Origin: Desulfogranum mediterraneum DSM 13871
Lineage (GTDB): Bacteria; Desulfobacterota; Desulfobulbia; Desulfobulbales; Desulfobulbaceae
DNA length: 64,000 nt
NCBI RefSeq assembly: GCF_000429965.1
Contig: NZ_AUCW01000020.1
Coordinates: 1 to 64,000, forward strand
Direction of reading: 5' to 3'
The notes beneath the pieces were generated by a model that made no database searches, was not told where the DNA came from, and worked only from the letters and a program-made list of their open reading frames with translations. Numbering within the stretch: the stretch's first letter is position 1; each line of letters starts with the position of its first letter. This document shows positions 17,761-26,496 of this stretch, piece after piece. A program made the position numbers and the translations under genes.

Positions 17761-18324
17761 ATGGTACGCAGATACATACGATTCATCCCCAATACCCTGT
17801 CCATGCTGCGGCTGCTTCTGGCCGCCATCTTTCCCTTCAGCCCGCCCGGGCTCTGGCTGTGGCTGATCATCGGCAGCGGCTGCAGCGATGTACTCGACGG
17901 CTGGATTGCCCGGCGCTGGCAGCTGCAGAGCCGTCTGGGGGCGATCCTGGACGGGGTGGCCGACAAGCTGTTCATCCTGGCAGCCCTGCTCACCCTTGCC
18001 GGCAGCGGCGCCTTCTCCTTCTGCTGGATCCCCCTCCTCCTGGCCCGCGACCTGCTGGTCGCCTTTACCGCCGTCTATGCCGCGGCCATACGCTCCTGGG
18101 GATCATTTAACAAGATGGAAGTGCGCTGGCCGGGTAAGCTGGCCACCGCGGCTCAATTTTTGCTGCTGCTGACCGCGGTCATCTTTCCCCGACCCGTCTC
18201 CCCCCCCATCCTCTGGCTGGCGACGACCCTCAGTGTGCTGGCTGCCTCTGATTACGGCAGGCTCTTTGTCCTGGAGCTGCGCCTGCGGGCAGCAGCCAAG
18301 GAAGGCGAGTCAGGCCGAGAGTAG
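17761..18324 (+). CDS. CDP-alcohol phosphatidyltransferase family protein
   Basis: 187-residue membrane enzyme with the family signature DG-AR-G-D-D: SDVLDGWIARR followed by LGAILDGVADK (residues about 42-70), the metal and CDP-binding site. Four to six hydrophobic helices surround it. These enzymes join a CDP-linked lipid headgroup donor to an alcohol, as in phosphatidylglycerol-phosphate or cardiolipin synthesis. Length is typical of PgsA-like proteins, but the acceptor cannot be assigned. It is not obviously the housekeeping copy, because its neighbours are unknown small genes. Confidence 0.85.
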   Translation: MVRRYIRFIPNTLSMLRLLLAAIFPFSPPGLWLWLIIGSGCSDVLDGWIARRWQLQSRLGAILDGVADKLFILAALLTLAGSGAFSFCWIPLLLARDLLVAFTAVYAAAIRSWGSFNKMEVRWPGKLATAAQFLLLLTAVIFPRPVSPPILWLATTLSVLAASDYGRLFVLELRLRAAAKEGESGRE

Positions 18325-18540
18325 GTCGCAGATAGGCCAGCGACCGGCCCCTGCCCCAGGCTGCCGATAAAGAAGGCAGAACCGAAGAGGGCAAGGGGAC
18401 CACTGTCCGGCGGAAGCTGATCAATCACGCCAGCCACCGCAAACCAGATTCACCGAGATCCTGGAATAGGAGGGCAGAACAGCCGAGACCGGCAAGCGGT
18501 CTGACCGGCGGCCGCAGCTCCCCAGACGCTCCAGGCAGCG

Positions 18541-18870
18541 CTACTCACCGCCTGCCTCTTCTTCGCCCTTGGCAGAGACCGGCGTATCCTTTACCGCCTT
18601 TGCCTCCTTTGCCTCTTTAGCCGCCTTCTTCCTGAAGCCGCCTGTTTTGGTCTGTTTCTTGAGCTTGAGTTCCTCAACCAAGAGCCGGTAGTCGATCTGC
18701 TCCTGATGCAACCGGGCAAAACAGGTGGCGATCACGGCAATCGCATTGGGCACGCTGCCCTTCTTCTTGTAGGACTGAATATTTTTATCACTGACCTTGA
18801 TGAGCTTACAAAACTTCGGCAGGGTAATCTCGGCATCAAGCAGCATCTTTTTAAATTCTATAAATGTCAT
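18541..18870 (-). CDS. putative small DNA-binding protein
   Basis: 109 residues from the ATG at 18870. The N-terminal 70 residues look like a helix-turn-helix of the XRE/Cro type (AEITLPKFCKLIKVSDKNIQ, SYKKKGSVPNAIAVIA). The C-terminal 35 residues are Lys/Ala/Glu repeats (KKAAKEAKEAKAVK), as in nucleoid-binding tails. An in-frame upstream start at 18978 would add 36 residues. The DNA-binding role is inferred from shape rather than a firm family match. The basic tail resembles the lysine-rich protein at 19412 on the other strand. Confidence 0.55.
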   Translation of the reverse strand: MTFIEFKKMLLDAEITLPKFCKLIKVSDKNIQSYKKKGSVPNAIAVIATCFARLHQEQIDYRLLVEELKLKKQTKTGGFRKKAAKEAKEAKAVKDTPVSAKGEEEAGGE

Positions 18871-19136
18871 GGCATCTACCTGTCCATACCTCTTCCACCA
18901 TAATTCTCGATCGTTCCTTCCACCAGATCCATCCTGGAGCGCCTGCAAGATATACCGACTTGGGAACAGACTTGTCAATCAGCATCGCCGCCCAGCCCTG
19001 GTGATGGTTGCTTCACCTTGAGCGCTCAGAGCAACCGATCCGCCCATGGAGCAGAAAAAAGGGGTGCGCTCTCCGACATTCCCTTTGCTCGTCAGGACGC
19101 AGACCCAAGGAGACTTGACGCTGCCTCCAAGACTGG

Positions 19137-19156
19137 ATTCCCGCTTGCGCGGGAAT
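19137..19156. repeat. dRS3-like palindrome, copy 1
   Basis: ATTCCC-N8-GGGAAT, exactly the layout of the neisserial dRS3 repeat, here with GCTTGCGC in the middle. A second exact copy is at 19770-19789, and an imperfect relative (GGATTCCCGCCTGCGCAGGA) lies near 19194-19213. The pair bracket the lysine-rich gene. In Neisseria such sites are recombination and phage-integration targets; the role here is unknown. Confidence 0.75.
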
Positions 19157-19300
19157 AACGACTACAAAGAGACCAACCATGTACCTGCATCCCGGATTCC
19201 CGCCTGCGCAGGATGGACAGCCAAAAAATGAATGACCTGGAGGGGAGAGCAGCCCGCTGCCAAGGCGGTGGCTGATCCGAGGGATACAGCTATTAAACCC

Positions 19301-19330
19301 TTGACAAGGGTATCCGCCAACAGTACTAAT
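19301..19330 (+). promoter_or_regulatory. candidate sigma-70 promoter for the lysine-rich protein
   Basis: TTGACA at 19301-19306, a 17-base spacer, then TACTAA(T) at 19324-19330, followed by an AT-rich stretch containing TAATATAATATAAC. It lies about 85 bp before the start at 19412. The -35 match is perfect and the -10 match moderate. Confidence 0.4.
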
Positions 19331-19411
19331 AGTAATATAATATAACTAAAAGTTATATCAACAACTGGATGAACGAAACCCCGCTTTAACCACCCAAACA
19401 TGGAGGAGCTG

Positions 19412-19582
19412 ATGGCCAAGGATAAGAAAAAGAAGCTCGACAAGAAGAAGGCAAAAAAGAAAGAATTGAAAAAAGGCAAAAACAAGGATCTGAAAAAGGA
19501 TTTGAAAAAAGCTAAAAAGAAAGAGTTGAAGAAGGCGAAGAAGAAGGAACTGAAAAAAGGCAAGAAAGCGAAGAAGAAGTAA
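19412..19582 (+). CDS. lysine-rich small basic protein
   Basis: 56 residues, start after GGAGGAGCTG; an in-frame ATG at 19400 is less likely. Well over half the residues are lysine, in irregular copies of KKAKKKELKK and LKKGK. The only other common residues are Ala, Leu, Glu, Gly and Asp. The pattern resembles histone H1-like or nucleoid-compacting tails and could bind DNA or RNA. It could also be an artefact of A-rich DNA, but the clean ribosome-binding site, a TTGACA promoter and a uniform Lys/Leu/Glu heptad-like pattern favour a real gene. Confidence 0.6.
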   Translation: MAKDKKKKLDKKKAKKKELKKGKNKDLKKDLKKAKKKELKKAKKKELKKGKKAKKK

Positions 19583-19769
19583 TCCTGCCCCGCTCAGTTG
19601 CGCCCATGGGGGCCCGCTCGAGGGCACCCATGGTTGGTTTCCCCAGGTTCGTCCCTCATTACAAAGGTCACTGCCAATGATGGCTCGGCTGATCTTGAGG
19701 GTACCTTGAAAAGTGTCCCTGCAGGCGGGCATCCCGCTCAAGGCTGGGGTCTCTCTCCTCCAGGACTGG

Positions 19770-19789
19770 ATTCCCGCCTGCGCGGGAAT
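19770..19789. repeat. dRS3-like palindrome, copy 2
   Basis: ATTCCC-GCCTGCGC-GGGAAT, identical in design to the copy at 19137. The flanks (GACTGG before, GACGACTACA shortly after) are also shared between the two copies, so the repeat unit is longer than 20 bp. It sits between the lysine-rich gene and the end of the convergent sensor kinase gene. Confidence 0.75.
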
Positions 19790-19867
19790 GACGACTACAC
19801 AAGGGCTATCCCCTCGCTGCTCATTCTCTGGCAGCTCCGGCTAGCTCCCATCTCCTCACAGTATCCT

Positions 19868-22195
19868 CTATTCAATCTTGTCCAGGGTGGCACAATCCCA
19901 GCAGCAGGATATCCGGGTCCCCTGGGAAGAGCTTTCAATCACAAACAGTCCCGCAGTCAGCTCCACCCGCTCACGCATACTGATCAAGCCCAGGCCGCAC
20001 CTCTGCCGGTCATGCCCGCTCTGTCCGCTCTGTCCGGAGGCGGTTTCCGCCCTCTCCAGGATCTCCTCTCCAATGCCGCAACCATCATCCCGGACCGACA
20101 GACAGAGCTGCTCTCCTGCTGCGCTCAGGCTGATATCCACCTGCCCTGCACCGCTGTGCTTGGCGATATTATTCAAACTCTCCTGGACGATACGGTAGAT
20201 CCCTATCTTCAGGGAAAGCGGCAGGGAAGACTCCTCCACCCGCAGGTCAAGGTTCAGCGAGATAGCACGATAGATCTTGGTATACTCATGACAGTGCCAC
20301 TCCAGGGCCTCGAGCAGGCCCAGGTCATCGAGGAGAGATGGGCGCAGCTCTTTTTGGATCTCCCGAATCAGAACCACAATGTTCTTGACCATGGTGATGA
20401 CGCTCGACAGGGTCTCCCGCTGCCGGGGGGAAACCTCTGTGATCACATTCTCCACCCCGAACTTGACCGCCGCCAGGCTGGGACCGATGTTATCATGCAA
20501 CTCTGCGGCCAGTCGTCTCCGCTCCTCCTCCTGGGCCTCCAGTATCCTGGCGGAGAGGTACTTGAGCCGACTCTCCGAGTTGCTGATTTTCCGCTCTGCC
20601 TGTTTTCTCTCGGTAATATCCTCAAACAGCAGGGCCACCCGCAGCTGCTGCTCCTTCTTGTCGCGAATATAGATGAAGCTGACCACACCCCAGCTCACCG
20701 GGGCCTCCTCCTGCAGCCGGATCTCAAAGGTTCTCGCCTCCAGTGCCTCTGTTCCCCACAAGCTCTGGACAGAGGAGAGCAGAGCGGGTCGATCTTCAGG
20801 AGCGACCAGGCGGGTCAGATCCTTGGCTGAAAGGTTTCCCTCATCCCTGAGGATGGCTTGAAAGGCCCGGTTGCTGTAGGAGACGGCAAGATCATCCAAC
20901 TCTATAAAACAGAGGGCCTCTTTAAGATTATCGGCAAGGAGCCGGAAGCGCAGCTCGCTCTCACGCAGGGCTGCCTCGACCAGCTTCCGCTCGACGATCT
21001 CCTCCTGGAGGCGGCTGTTTTTTTGAGCCACCTCCACAGTCCTGCGCCTGACCCGCTCTTCCAGCTGGTTATGCGAGAGGAGCAGGGCCTGTTCACGACG
21101 ATTGATCTCGGCAATAAAATATCGCGTGGCCCGGCCAATGGCCGTAATCTCGTCGTCCCCTCTCAAGGGTATCTCGGTTACCTCTCCATGGATATGGCCG
21201 CGGATCGCCTGCTGGAGTTCCAAGAGCCTGTCCACGATGGTCCGGCGGAGAAAAACCAAGATAACAATGGCACAGGAAAAACCCAGAACAAGGAGCAGCA
21301 GCGAGAGGGTGTTGGCCGTCCGTGACTGCCGGCTTGACTGTTGCACCAAGTTCTTGATATGGGCGTTAATCCGCTCAACGCTCTGGCTGGTACTCGACTT
21401 GATCTGCTTGGCGATGAATGCATTGGTGATCAGGAGATCGCGAATATCGCTCTCAACGGCCTGCTCCTGCTGGGAGAGGGAGAAGACATTGGTGGTTCCC
21501 TGGGCAAAGCTCATCAACTCTGCATAGACCTGCCTGAGCTGCTGCTCCCTTGCCCCGCTCAACCGGGGCAACAGCGCTGTTGTTTGACCGATATTCTCCG
21601 CACTCTTCTCCATGAACTCGTTACGGCGAACCTCGCCATCACTGGTAGCCCCTGCAAAGAGAGCGACCACCAGGCCGTTGGCCCGCTGCAAGACCCTGCG
21701 CCCTGCCGCAGTGGCCGGAATGCTGCCATCGAGCTCAACCCCAAGACGCTGGATACGGGAGCTTATCCGGTAGAGCCGCAGCCGCACGCGCCCCTGTTCA
21801 TCGAGCACCTCTGTCATCCGATCGATGTTGCCATGCATATAGCGTGATAACTCGACAAGGCTTTGCAGGGAGACACTCTCCTGGCCATAATCCTCCAACA
21901 GGGCCACCTGCTCCTCCCACTGCTCGATCTTCTCCTTAAACTCCCGGGACAGGGACGCACGGACATAGGAGTTGGGAGCGGAGATGAGTTCCGGGGCAAT
22001 GGCCAGGATCTGTTCCGACTCCTGGACCAGGGCAAGGCTCTTTATCAGGACAGGGAGCTTTTCCTGGGCAACCGCTTCCACCGCCTGGCGGGCCTTGTAG
22101 ACCACACAGGTGGTACAGATCGCCAGCAGCATCATCACACTGACCAGGAAAAACAGACTTACCTTCAAGCGGTTGGAGATGGTCATCTTCATCAT
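19868..22195 (-). CDS. sensor histidine kinase (NarL/DesK-type, HisKA_3)
   Basis: 775 residues from the ATG at 22195, which overlaps the TGA of the upstream binding-protein gene (ATGA). Membrane helix at about residues 8-28, a long periplasmic region of about 260 residues, a second helix near 292-315, a HAMP-like linker, a coiled coil, a PAS domain around 420-540, then the HisKA_3 dimerisation helix with its phospho-histidine near residue 567 (AAELHDNIGPSL). The HATPase has DDGCGIGEE and GLGLISMRERV. It should phosphorylate the NarL-type regulator encoded at the head of the operon, with the intervening binding protein as likely ligand sensor. Confidence 0.9.
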   Translation of the reverse strand: MMKMTISNRLKVSLFFLVSVMMLLAICTTCVVYKARQAVEAVAQEKLPVLIKSLALVQESEQILAIAPELISAPNSYVRASLSREFKEKIEQWEEQVALLEDYGQESVSLQSLVELSRYMHGNIDRMTEVLDEQGRVRLRLYRISSRIQRLGVELDGSIPATAAGRRVLQRANGLVVALFAGATSDGEVRRNEFMEKSAENIGQTTALLPRLSGAREQQLRQVYAELMSFAQGTTNVFSLSQQEQAVESDIRDLLITNAFIAKQIKSSTSQSVERINAHIKNLVQQSSRQSRTANTLSLLLLVLGFSCAIVILVFLRRTIVDRLLELQQAIRGHIHGEVTEIPLRGDDEITAIGRATRYFIAEINRREQALLLSHNQLEERVRRRTVEVAQKNSRLQEEIVERKLVEAALRESELRFRLLADNLKEALCFIELDDLAVSYSNRAFQAILRDEGNLSAKDLTRLVAPEDRPALLSSVQSLWGTEALEARTFEIRLQEEAPVSWGVVSFIYIRDKKEQQLRVALLFEDITERKQAERKISNSESRLKYLSARILEAQEEERRRLAAELHDNIGPSLAAVKFGVENVITEVSPRQRETLSSVITMVKNIVVLIREIQKELRPSLLDDLGLLEALEWHCHEYTKIYRAISLNLDLRVEESSLPLSLKIGIYRIVQESLNNIAKHSGAGQVDISLSAAGEQLCLSVRDDGCGIGEEILERAETASGQSGQSGHDRQRCGLGLISMRERVELTAGLFVIESSSQGTRISCCWDCATLDKIE

Positions 22196-23859
22196 GGCAG
22201 GGCCTGCATCCCGCTGCCCTCTGCCTCGGTCCCAGCCTCTGCCCCAGCCTCTGCCCAGTAGAGGGTATCCATGGGGGCCAGCAGTCCCCAAAAACCCTGA
22301 TTAAGCCCCCTCAGATCTCGATCATAGACCGTGGAGTAGGGCATCGTCGCAAGCCAGATCATAGGACAGTCCTGACGGAGGATCTCCTGAAAGGTCCCAT
22401 AGATCTCCCCCCGTTGCCGGGGGGAAGAGGCCCGGCCCGCCCGGGCAAGCAGCTCATCCACCCGGGGATTGCGATAGCCGGTGATATTGGACCAGACCAC
22501 CCCCTTGCGAACATTGCCCGACTCATAGAGTCGATGGATACCGATCATCGGCTCATGCCAGGTAAAGGTGATATCCAGACTCATCTGATACGCCTCCTGG
22601 GCAATCCGCTTGCCCCAGGCTATCAGGTCAGGCGGTTCATAGAGCTGCAGATCCACCCCGATGTCGCGGCTGAGACGATAACGCAGATACTCCAGGAGCG
22701 GACGGGTCAGGAGACGGGCATTGGGCAGGGCGGTGATGGCAACCGTCATCCTCTGCCCGTGCTCATCGCGGGGATAGCCGGCCTCGTCCAGGAGGCGGTT
22801 CGCCTGCTCAAGATCCTGGTGCAGGGGGTGCGGCGGGGGACTGTAATAACGGTGTCCCGGGACAAGAGGGCCATCCATCGCCAACCCGGTGGGCCCCAGG
22901 ATGTACTCTGCGATGAAGGCCCGGTCAATGGAGAGCGAGAAGGCCCGGCGCACCCGGACATCGTCAAAGGGTTTTCTCCGTACATTCAACTCAATACCAA
23001 GCATGGCGCCGATGCCTGCGAAGCCCCTGGTGGTGGAAACCAGCCCCTCGGGCCAGATCAGGGAGCGGCTCCCCGCGAGTACCGGAAAGAACCCGGTCAG
23101 CTGTACATCTCCGGCCTCCAGGGCCATGATAATCTCGGTAGGCCCGGAAAAGATGCGAAACTCGATCTCCCTCAAGAGAGGGCGGTCGGCGATGAAGAAC
23201 TCCTCAAACCTCTCGAGCACAATGGCATGCCCGGGTTGATAGGAACGGAGACGAAATGGCCCCGAACCGACCACCTGCCAGTTGGCTGGATTGGTACGGA
23301 TATCTTCGCTGTTGCCATAGACATGCTCTGGCATGATCGGGGTCAAGGCTGCGGTAAGTGCCTGAAACAGGGCAGGATAGGGATAGGAGAGAAAGATGGT
23401 GAACCCATGCGCTCCGCTTACCTCCATCCGCTCTATGGGGGAGAGCATGGTGGAAAATGGGTGGTAACGACGCACCGTCTGGATGGAGAAGAGCACATCC
23501 CGGGGAAGAACAGGACGGCCATCATGGAAGAGTGCCTCTTCCTGCAAAACAAATTCTACCTTTTTGCCGTCAGCGGAAACCTGCCAGCTCTTTGCCAGGT
23601 ATGGCCCGGGCACCCCGTTGCGATCACAGCGGACCAGCCCTGCAAAAAGCTGGGTACCGACCAGGCCGGTGAGGGTGCCGGAGTGGAGTCCCGGATTAAA
23701 ATGGGGGGGCTCGTTGTTGAGGGCCACCCTGAGGGTATCTCGCGACCCAGGCTCCTCTGCCCGGACGAGCAGGGGCGAGACCGAGAGGACGGCCAGCAGG
23801 AAGAGGAGCAGCCAAAAAATGCTGAATGAGGAGGTGCTGACGGAGAATCGAACCCCCAT
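22192..23859 (-). CDS. ABC-type oligopeptide/nickel-like substrate-binding protein
   Basis: 555 residues with an N-terminal signal helix and the SBP family 5 fold: DTLRVALNNEPPHFNPG, YLAKSWQVSADGKKVEF, ALFHDGRPVLPRDVLFSI and GSGPFRLRSYQPG are the classical blocks. Family 5 proteins bind peptides, nickel or similar ligands for ABC import. No permease or ATPase genes are nearby. It starts immediately after the response-regulator stop and overlaps the kinase start by 4 bp, so it is best read as a sensory binding protein for that kinase. The C-terminus ends in an Ala/Glu/Gly repeat (AEAGAEAGTEAEG). Confidence 0.87.
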   Translation of the reverse strand: MGVRFSVSTSSFSIFWLLLFLLAVLSVSPLLVRAEEPGSRDTLRVALNNEPPHFNPGLHSGTLTGLVGTQLFAGLVRCDRNGVPGPYLAKSWQVSADGKKVEFVLQEEALFHDGRPVLPRDVLFSIQTVRRYHPFSTMLSPIERMEVSGAHGFTIFLSYPYPALFQALTAALTPIMPEHVYGNSEDIRTNPANWQVVGSGPFRLRSYQPGHAIVLERFEEFFIADRPLLREIEFRIFSGPTEIIMALEAGDVQLTGFFPVLAGSRSLIWPEGLVSTTRGFAGIGAMLGIELNVRRKPFDDVRVRRAFSLSIDRAFIAEYILGPTGLAMDGPLVPGHRYYSPPPHPLHQDLEQANRLLDEAGYPRDEHGQRMTVAITALPNARLLTRPLLEYLRYRLSRDIGVDLQLYEPPDLIAWGKRIAQEAYQMSLDITFTWHEPMIGIHRLYESGNVRKGVVWSNITGYRNPRVDELLARAGRASSPRQRGEIYGTFQEILRQDCPMIWLATMPYSTVYDRDLRGLNQGFWGLLAPMDTLYWAEAGAEAGTEAEGSGMQALP

Positions 23860-24522
23860 TTACTCCTCCACCAGCAGACCATGCCGGCGTGCATAGTTGC
23901 TCAGGTCCAGGATATTGTGCAGATCCAGCTTACGCATGACGTTGCTTCGATGATTATCCACGGTCTTGGGCGAGATGCACAACAGCGAGGCGACCTCCCT
24001 GTTGGTGTTGCCCTCTGCCACCAGCTTGAGCACCTCACGCTCTCTCTGGGTCAGGATATCAAGGGAGGACTCCTGCTCCTCGCTGTTGAGAAAATATCGA
24101 TCCAATACCGAGCTGGTAAATTCGGAACTGATATAGGACTTCCCTGCCAGGATCACCTCCACGGCCAGATGAAACTCCTGCTGGTCGGCCATCTTCAGGA
24201 GATAGCCCTTTGCCCCTGCCTGGAGGGCAGCCCGCAGATACTTCTCTGAGGCGTGCATGGAAACCACCAGGATCTTGGTCTCGGGGGCGATCTTCCGGAT
24301 CTCCCTGATGGCCTCCAGACCGCCCAGGTTGGGCATGGAGAGATCGATCAGCAGCAGGTCGGGCTGCTCACGACGTACCAGCTGGATCGCCTCCAGACCG
24401 TCACCCGCCTCACCAACCACCTCGAGGCTCAGCTTGCTGGTCAGCATCAGCCGCAGACCGTCCCTGAAGAGATTATGGTCTTCTGCAATCACCACCCTCG
24501 ATTTTTTGTCGCTCATCACCAT
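23860..24522 (-). CDS. NarL/FixJ-family response regulator
   Basis: About 220 residues. The start at 24522 follows GAGAGGAGTGGTGG; the open frame runs further upstream. The receiver domain (VVIAEDHNLFRDGLRLML, LLIDLSMPNLGG with the phospho-aspartate, VVSMHASEKYLRAAL) is followed by a LuxR-type helix-turn-helix (LTQREREVLKLVAEG, VDNHRSNVMRKL). First gene of a three-gene operon with the binding protein and sensor kinase. Its targets are unknown; the divergent GltS symporter about 555 bp upstream is one candidate. Confidence 0.9.
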   Translation of the reverse strand: MVMSDKKSRVVIAEDHNLFRDGLRLMLTSKLSLEVVGEAGDGLEAIQLVRREQPDLLLIDLSMPNLGGLEAIREIRKIAPETKILVVSMHASEKYLRAALQAGAKGYLLKMADQQEFHLAVEVILAGKSYISSEFTSSVLDRYFLNSEEQESSLDILTQREREVLKLVAEGNTNREVASLLCISPKTVDNHRSNVMRKLDLHNILDLSNYARRHGLLVEE

Positions 24523-25077
24523 CCACCACTCCTCTCTGAAAAAACTGTAACCGATCACGGGGTGTGTGATCATGAATATTACTTGCCTCCAGCGCTGCCA
24601 TCTCAGAGGCAAGATAAATCGCTTCCTGAGTACGTATACTACTCAGCCCACATTACCCAGCGGTGCAACGAGGGGACTGATTTTTTTCTCTTTAAACCCG
24701 GGAGACAGATTTATTTTCAATACAAGCCAAGAAAAAAATCAGTCCCCTAGCTCTGTACCGAGAAATTCAATCTGTCTCCCGAAGGCAGAAGAAAAAGAGC
24801 AGAGCCTCATGGGTAATCAGAATGTTTTTTCCTTACGGCCCCAGAACCGCCTGCCACAGCCGTGCAAAGAAGGCAGCAAGAATAATCATCACAAAACCCC
24901 TCTCCCCCCAGGATAAGCCAGCTCCTCCCCAGTCATTATAGGGTGCCTCCCAGAGAGATATAGGGTGGAGCCCTCATGTTGGTTTTTCCCAAATAACCCT
25001 ATCTTAGGAACCAGGAGAAGAGAACACTTTTCAACAGGGCAATTGCCGCAATCGTCCAACAAAAAAACGGAGGATGT
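24523..25077. other. divergent intergenic region with interleaved repeats
   Basis: 555 bp between the response-regulator gene and the GltS symporter gene, with no credible gene. It carries two strong inverted repeats arranged in an interleaved order (see next entry). It should hold both divergent promoters, but no consensus sigma-70 or sigma-54 site was convincing. Confidence 0.5.
24671..24781. repeat. interleaved inverted repeats (A-B-A'-B')
   Basis: A: 19-bp repeat at 24671-24689 (AGGGGACTGATTTTTTTCT) with its exact complement at 24730-24748. B: 13-bp CGGGAGACAGATT at 24699-24711 with its complement at 24769-24781. Because A and B are staggered, both cannot form as nested hairpins; together they would make a pseudoknot or two mutually exclusive folds. 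The GGGGACTGATTT/GGGAGACAGATTTATTTTC style resembles extragenic repeats seen in other Deltaproteobacteria. Confidence 0.8.
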
Positions 25078-26481
25078 ATGCTAGAAACGTACAGTGGTTT
25101 TAACACGTTAGGAATCATCGGAGCGATGCTGCTCCTGGGAATATTTTTACGCTCAAAGGTGAAAATCTTCCAGCAGTATCTGGTCCCTGCGGCCATCATC
25201 GGCGGCCTGGCAGGATTCTTCCTGATCAACTTTGAGATCATCCCCTTTACCAGCGACAGATTCATCCCCTTTACCCTGCATGCCTTTAACATCAGCTTCA
25301 TGTCCCTTTGCCTGACCCGAAGCAGAACCACCAAGAAAGACCCCAATGCGACCAAGGAGTATCTGCGGGGCAGCATGTGGCTCACCATGACCTGGAGTAC
25401 CACCTTTGCCATCCAGGCACTGGCTGGGGCACTCGCCCTCTGGTTATTCAACATCGTCTCCGGAGGCAGCCTCTCCCATGCCTACGGTTTTCTGGTCACC
25501 CATGGCTTCACCCAGGGACCGGGACAGGGGCTGGCCATCGGTGGGATGTGGGAAGAAAACTTCAACGTCGAGAATGCCCGCAACATCGGCCTGATCTATG
25601 CCAACATCGGTTTCCTGGTCGCCTTTATCATCGGCGTCCCCATTGCGAAATACCTTGTCTCCAGAAATCTCAACACCAACAAGAAGGCAACCATAAGCCC
25701 TGAATTTTTAAAAGGCATCTACGACCGATCCAAAAAACAATCCATGGGCAACGAGACCACAGTCTCTGCCAACGTCGAAACCCTGGCCGTCCACATCGCG
25801 GTGCTCGGCTTTGCCTATATGCTGACCTACTTCTGGCTGAGTTGGGCGGTACAACACCTGGCCGGTCTCCCGGGAGGCACCTACTTCAACTTCGGCTTCT
25901 TCTTCCTCCACGGGCTGGTCATCTGTCTGCTCATTCGCACCGCCATGGAGAAGCTTGGTTGCGCCCATTTACTGGACCATGGCGTCCAGTGTCACATCAC
26001 CGGGCTTGCCGTTGACATCATGCTGGTCGCCAGCTTCATGAGCGTCAAGATGGCCATCCTCAAGGCCTACATTGTGCCGATCCTGATTGTCTGCCTGGCT
26101 GCAACCCTCGTCACCCTGATGCTGATCTGGTTCTTCGGGAGGAGACTGCAACACCTGGGACCGGAGCGAATGGTCACGACCATTGGCTGCTGCTGCGGGG
26201 CAACCGCAAACGGCCTGCTGCTGCTGCGGATCCTCGACCCGGACTACTCCACCAGCGTCTCCCTGGAACTCGCCTTTTTCAATGTGGCCATCGTTGCCGT
26301 CACCTTCCCGCTGCTCGGCTTTGTCTCTCCCCTTGTTCCGGGAATGAACGTCCTGGAACTGGTCACCTACTATGGCGTCTTCGGGATCATCACCACGGCC
26401 TGCCTCTACGCCTTGGGAAAAATGAATTTTTCCCCGAAAGAAGAGGTTCCTGCCGCAGCCACAGCCAGCCAACAGATATAA
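25078..26481 (+). CDS. GltS-type sodium:glutamate symporter
   Basis: 467 residues, about 11-12 transmembrane helices. Family landmarks: VPAAIIGGLAGF near residue 40, the re-entrant THGFTQGPGQGLAIGGMWE segment in the first half, and GCCCGATANGLLLLRI in the second half. The two halves are related inverted repeats, as in the ESS/GltS family, which imports glutamate with sodium. It is followed 15 bp later by an amidohydrolase, so the pair probably imports and hydrolyses a glutamate-like or N-acylated compound. Confidence 0.8.
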   Translation: MLETYSGFNTLGIIGAMLLLGIFLRSKVKIFQQYLVPAAIIGGLAGFFLINFEIIPFTSDRFIPFTLHAFNISFMSLCLTRSRTTKKDPNATKEYLRGSMWLTMTWSTTFAIQALAGALALWLFNIVSGGSLSHAYGFLVTHGFTQGPGQGLAIGGMWEENFNVENARNIGLIYANIGFLVAFIIGVPIAKYLVSRNLNTNKKATISPEFLKGIYDRSKKQSMGNETTVSANVETLAVHIAVLGFAYMLTYFWLSWAVQHLAGLPGGTYFNFGFFFLHGLVICLLIRTAMEKLGCAHLLDHGVQCHITGLAVDIMLVASFMSVKMAILKAYIVPILIVCLAATLVTLMLIWFFGRRLQHLGPERMVTTIGCCCGATANGLLLLRILDPDYSTSVSLELAFFNVAIVAVTFPLLGFVSPLVPGMNVLELVTYYGVFGIITTACLYALGKMNFSPKEEVPAAATASQQI

Positions 26482-26496
26482 GGGACGGATACTCTG

